64,000 nt of DNA from an uncultured Vampirovibrio sp. Its GTDB lineage: Bacteria > Cyanobacteriota > Vampirovibrionia > Gastranaerophilales > Gastranaerophilaceae. Under the pieces are notes generated by a model. It did not search any database and was not told where the DNA came from. It saw nothing but the letters and a program-made list of their open reading frames with translations. The stretch is from NCBI GenBank assembly GCA_910584405.1, contig CAJUAL010000002.1, forward strand, positions 124,001 to 188,000. The letters are read 5' to 3'. Made by a program: the position numbers and the translations under genes. Shown here one piece after another: positions 60,879-64,000 of the stretch (positions within the stretch are counted from its first letter, which is position 1; every line of letters starts with the position of its first letter).

Positions 60879-60949
60879 ACAATCATAAAGATAAAATTTT
60901 GTTACTTATATACTCATTATTAAGAAATTTTTACAAACAGTTTATTTTG

Positions 60950-60978
60950 TTGGGAAATAATATTTTTTTGAATATAAT
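60950..60978 (+). promoter_or_regulatory. Promoter of ahcY
   Basis: TTGGGA (60950-60955), a 17-base spacer, TATAAT (60973-60978). The leader is about 35 bases, too short for a SAM or SAH riboswitch. Confidence 0.6.
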
Positions 60979-61019
60979 TATACGTGTAGAAAATACAATT
61001 AATTTTCAAGGAGAAAAAA

Positions 61020-62285
61020 ATGCTAACAACCGAAATAAAATGTGATATTAAGGATATTGCATTAGCTGAACAGGGAAAAAGACAGATTGACTGGGCGTTT
61101 AAAGATATGCCTGTATTAAAAACAATCAGAGAAAGATTTATAAAAGAACAACCTTTTAAAGGTTTAAAATTATCAGCATGTGTTCACGTAACAAAAGAGA
61201 CTGCAGCGTTATGTACTGTAATGCAGGCAGGTGGAGCAGATGCCGTTTTAGTTGCATCAAATCCTTTATCAACACAGGATGATGTAGCTGCAGCCTTGGT
61301 TAAGTATTATAATATTCCTGTTTTTGCGGTTGCAGGTGAAACTGTTGAACAATATAGGGCTCATATTCAGGAAGCTATTAACCATAATCCTGATATTATT
61401 ATTGATGACGGTTGTGATATGGTTTCTACAATTCACGAACAAAGACCTGATTTAATCAGTAAAATTATCGGTTCAACAGAAGAAACAACAACAGGTATTA
61501 TCAGACTTCAGGCTTTGGAAGCTCAAGGTACTTTAGGATTCCCTGCTGTTGGAGTTAATACAAGTTTGACAAAACATTTATACGATAACCGTTACGGTAC
61601 AGGTCAAAGCGCTTTTGACGGTGTTTTAAGAGCAGCAAATATATTAATCGCAGGTAAAACAGTTGTTGTATCAGGTTACGGCTGGTGCGGTAAGGGTGTT
61701 GCTTTAAGAGCAAAAGCACTTGGTGCTAATGTTATTGTTTGCGAAGTTGACCCGCTGAAAGCTTTAGAAGCTGCTATGGAAGGTTATAGAGTTATGCCTA
61801 TAGCAAAAGCAGCATTAGAAGGCGATTTGTTTTTAACAGTAACAGGTGACAAGCATGTTATTGATGTTGAACATTTGTTATCAATGAAAGACGGAGCATT
61901 TGTCGGTAATGTCGGTCACTTTGACTGGGAAGTTAATGTTGGCGGCTTGAAAGAACATACAGTTCAAATTAACCAAATCAGACCGACATTGGAAGAATAT
62001 GTTCTTGATAACGGAAAATCTGTTTATGTGTTTGCTCAAGGCAGATTAGTTAACCTTGTTTCAGCAGAAGGTCACCCTGCAAGTGTTATGGATATGAGTT
62101 TTGCAAATCAGGCACTTGGTATTGAATTTCTTGTTAAAAATCACGGTAAACTTGAAAATAAATTGTACACACTTCCTCACGAAGTTGATGTTAAGATTGC
62201 AGAATTAAAGCTTCAATCAATGGGAATTGAAATTGATACATTAACTCCTCAACAGGAAGAATATTTAAACAGTTGGAAAATATAA
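61020..62285 (+). CDS. ahcY: Adenosylhomocysteinase
   Basis: A 421-residue NAD-dependent enzyme. It splits S-adenosylhomocysteine to adenosine and homocysteine, relieving product inhibition of methyltransferases. Landmarks: DDGCDMVSTIHE near 130, EETTTGIIRL, KHLYDNRYGTGQSAFDG, the Rossmann GYGWCGKGVALRAKALGA near 220, and FVGNVGHFDWEV. AAGGAGAAAAAA precedes the ATG. Monocistronic between its promoter and a strong terminator. The length is that of the shorter bacterial/archaeal form. Confidence 0.97.
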   Translation: MLTTEIKCDIKDIALAEQGKRQIDWAFKDMPVLKTIRERFIKEQPFKGLKLSACVHVTKETAALCTVMQAGGADAVLVASNPLSTQDDVAAALVKYYNIPVFAVAGETVEQYRAHIQEAINHNPDIIIDDGCDMVSTIHEQRPDLISKIIGSTEETTTGIIRLQALEAQGTLGFPAVGVNTSLTKHLYDNRYGTGQSAFDGVLRAANILIAGKTVVVSGYGWCGKGVALRAKALGANVIVCEVDPLKALEAAMEGYRVMPIAKAALEGDLFLTVTGDKHVIDVEHLLSMKDGAFVGNVGHFDWEVNVGGLKEHTVQINQIRPTLEEYVLDNGKSVYVFAQGRLVNLVSAEGHPASVMDMSFANQALGIEFLVKNHGKLENKLYTLPHEVDVKIAELKLQSMGIEIDTLTPQQEEYLNSWKI

Positions 62286-62292
62286 TTGAATT

Positions 62293-62330
62293 AAAAAAGG
62301 CGGGACTTGATTTCAAGTCCCGCCTTTTTT
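62293..62330. terminator. Bidirectional terminator after ahcY
   Basis: AAAAAAGGCGGGACTTGA pairs perfectly with TCAAGTCCCGCCTTTTTT around TT. It serves ahcY and the converging DUF475 gene. Confidence 0.95.
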
Positions 62331-63374
62331 CTATGCATTGTTTTGTTTTTTATTATGAATTATTGAAGATATGAGGGCTGATATGATAAATACAAGTCCT
62401 ATAAGTCCTGTTACAACTTCCGGAACTTCTTTAACAGTTGTTACAAGCATTATCACGGCTAATGCTCCTATAGCCCAATGAGCGCCGTGTTCAAGATATA
62501 GAAATTGTGCTAAGGTTTTCTTTTCAACAAGCATAATAGTTAAGGATCTTACAAACATTGCACCGATTGCAAGACCGATTGTAATAATTATAATATCGTT
62601 ACTTAATGCAAACGCTCCTAAAACTCCGTCTAGGGAGAATGACGCGTCAATTAACTCTAAATATATAAAACTAATAAGTCCCGTACATTTTACGGCATTA
62701 CCGACAGCTTGAGCATTGCGCATTTCTTCGTGTTTTTCAAGAAAATGTGCAACTCCGTCAATAGTAAGATATGTTATTATACCTGCAAGACCTGCAATCA
62801 TTACCGAAACTTTTTCATCTTGAGGGATAAATGTTTGTGTTGCAATAAGCATAAGTAATGAAATTATAATTTCAATTCCCTTAATATGGTCTAAATGAGC
62901 AAGACGGGATTCAACAGGTGCAATCCAGTGAACTTCTTTTTCGTGGTTGAAAAAGTAATTCAAGAAAAGCATTATCAAAAACATTCCGCCAAAGGTTACA
63001 ATCGGAGCATGAGTTGCGTGTAAGTATCCTGCGTAACGATTAGCATCAGTTAGTGCGATTTTTGCAACTGTTATCATATCTAAGTGTGCAAAAATAGCTA
63101 CAACTAAAACCGGGAATAAAAATCTCATACCGAATACCGCAATTGCAATACCCCAGGTTAAAAATCTGTGACGCCACAGATGTGACATTTTTTCAAGTTT
63201 CATAGCATTTACTACAGCATTATCAAATGACAAACTTGTTTCTAAAATTGCAAGAACCGCGACAATAAAAATACTTGCAAATCCTGAACCGGGATGCACA
63301 TGTTCACCCCATAAATATGCTCCTATTACACCGACAATAGTTATAATATAAGAGCCTAAAAAGTATTCCAACAT
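62331..63374 (-). CDS. DUF475/TerC-like integral membrane protein
   Basis: A 347-residue polytopic protein with about nine to ten membrane helices. LETSLSFDNAVVNAMKLEKM (near 46-65) and LELIDASFSLDGVLGAFALS (near 236-255) are paired acidic motifs of the TerC/DUF475 superfamily, whose members include manganese and calcium exporters. The two conserved Asp-containing helices suggest a cation path. No manganese (yybP-ykoY) riboswitch-like leader is visible in the short upstream gap. Transport function inferred. Confidence 0.85.
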   Translation of the reverse strand: MLEYFLGSYIITIVGVIGAYLWGEHVHPGSGFASIFIVAVLAILETSLSFDNAVVNAMKLEKMSHLWRHRFLTWGIAIAVFGMRFLFPVLVVAIFAHLDMITVAKIALTDANRYAGYLHATHAPIVTFGGMFLIMLFLNYFFNHEKEVHWIAPVESRLAHLDHIKGIEIIISLLMLIATQTFIPQDEKVSVMIAGLAGIITYLTIDGVAHFLEKHEEMRNAQAVGNAVKCTGLISFIYLELIDASFSLDGVLGAFALSNDIIIITIGLAIGAMFVRSLTIMLVEKKTLAQFLYLEHGAHWAIGALAVIMLVTTVKEVPEVVTGLIGLVFIISALISSIIHNKKQNNA

Positions 63375-63440
63375 AATTATACCTCTTTCCTTTTTGCTAA
63401 TTTTAGCTTAAATTCAAGGGTATTGAATCCTATAAAAAAC

Positions 63441-64000
63441 TTATTTCTTTAATAAATTTTCAACATTTACAGATGTTTTTAAACGAAGTGCGTAAATATC
63501 ATTTCTGTCAAAGCGTGCTAATTTTACGGCATCTTTTTCTGTTGTGATTATACTTCCTGATATATCAACAATATCAATAGGTGCGTACTGATGATGATCA
63601 TCAAAAGTTACGGTTTTTACCACATGATATTTATCTAAAAAATCATAAAATTGCTGAGGCTGTCCGATTGCACACATAGCAGTAACCGCCAAACCTTCCA
63701 TAAGTCTTTGACCTGTTTTGATATTATAGACATAATCAGGCTCGGTGTAGCATATGCTTGTTGGTATGTTAAGACGTTCCTGCATAATTTCAGCAACTTT
63801 TTCAGCAGTATCATGTTTAACACTTTTGCTTACAACAACAAGTTTATCAATCCGCTCAAGTGCTTCTGCCCCTTCTCTTAACGGACCTGCCGGTAATAAA
63901 CATTCGTTTCCGAATCCTTTTACACTGTCCATTAATACAATATCTAAGTCCCTGTGAAGTTTTCGGTGTTGAAATCCATCATCTAAGATTATTACTTGAA
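63441..64000 (-). CDS. lpxK: Tetraacyldisaccharide 4'-kinase, N-terminus outside window
   Basis: The frame stays open to the window edge. ILDDGFQHRKLHRDLDIVLM just inside the edge, then LLPAGPLREG and FDDHHQYAPIDI and TTEKDAVKL, are the LpxK motifs. It phosphorylates the lipid A disaccharide at the 4' position. Only about the C-terminal 185 residues are seen. With lpxI, lpxB and kdsA it completes a near-continuous lipid A/Kdo picture. Confidence 0.93.
   Translation of the reverse strand, partial: QVIILDDGFQHRKLHRDLDIVLMDSVKGFGNECLLPAGPLREGAEALERIDKLVVVSKSVKHDTAEKVAEIMQERLNIPTSICYTEPDYVYNIKTGQRLMEGLAVTAMCAIGQPQQFYDFLDKYHVVKTVTFDDHHQYAPIDIVDISGSIITTEKDAVKLARFDRNDIYALRLKTSVNVENLLKK

Noticed and set aside
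60979..61019. SAM or SAH riboswitch upstream of ahcY
   Set aside because: The leader is about 35 bases with no stable stems.
63375..63440. Manganese riboswitch before the DUF475 gene
   Set aside because: The gap is 66 bases and lacks the paired L1/L3 motifs.

Overview
The window looks like the chromosome of an AT-rich, Gram-negative, uncultured-type bacterium. The best guess is the non-photosynthetic cyanobacterial sister lineage (Vampirovibrionia/Melainabacteria, Gastranaerophilales-like). This is inferred from three things: a Kdo-lipid A outer-membrane gene set (kdsA, lpxI rather than lpxH, lpxB, lpxK, an LptD-like protein), SLH-domain envelope tethering, and a large paralogous family of short prepilins whose N-termini read FTLAE-x-LITLGIIG. 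No rRNA, tRNA, CRISPR array or prophage was found. Most genes have AGGAG-type ribosome binding sites and sit in short operons.

Layout. 1-6.2 kb: tail of a prepilin, a small coiled-coil protein, then kdsA, an MBL-fold hydrolase, pheS and rseP, facing rlmH and an MscS-like channel. 6.3-12.1 kb: lytic transglycosylase, SpoIID-type protein, HU, a LysM anchor and a secreted GH13 enzyme. 12.1-21 kb: two divergent prepilin/XRE-regulator cassettes flanking ftsH and a gcvT-gcvH-gcvPA operon, then a DnaJ-like protein. 21.1-25.6 kb: a two-gene helicase-nuclease that looks like AddAB rearranged. 25.7-29.2 kb: NhaD-like antiporter, a small ORF carrying a G8 tract, a MITE-like repeat fused to a prepilin, and a third XRE/prepilin cassette. 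29.2-35 kb: SLH protein, then a pgpH-ybeY-dgkA operon. 35.5-38.5 kb: surE, a non-coding stretch holding a candidate small RNA and a GC-richer inverted-repeat island, and a four-gene YtxH-type membrane operon. 38.5-42.7 kb: murT, pdxJ, and an anti-sigma/ECF sigma/Spy-like envelope-stress operon. 42.7-49 kb: envC, LptD-like, class II aldolase, lpxI, lpxB. 49-64 kb: lineage-specific large proteins, dgt, ribD, a UPF0173 hydrolase, a glutathione-synthase-like ATP-grasp, a kinase-like protein, tsaD, a roughly 1,386-residue GH13-related protein, ahcY, a DUF475 membrane protein and the tail of lpxK.

How the parts fit. Much of the window builds or watches the cell envelope: Kdo/lipid A synthesis and export, peptidoglycan remodelling (Slt, SpoIID, EnvC, LysM, MurT, undecaprenol/diacylglycerol kinase), an SLH tether, and two quality-control arms (RseP/FtsH and the ECF-Spy operon).

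The most unusual feature is the set of repeated prepilin/XRE cassettes. In each of three loci a roughly 70-residue helix-turn-helix regulator is divergent from a prepilin, and the short intergenic gap contains a strong palindrome unique to that locus. In the two loci where a good prepilin promoter can be read, the palindrome covers its -10 box. A fourth complete prepilin has its N-terminal leader encoded by a mobile repeat, downstream of a G8 tract that could switch reading frame. This may be a privately regulated, possibly phase-variable repertoire of pilin-like surface proteins. Second in interest is the fused inactive-plus-active helicase with its separate Fe-S nuclease.
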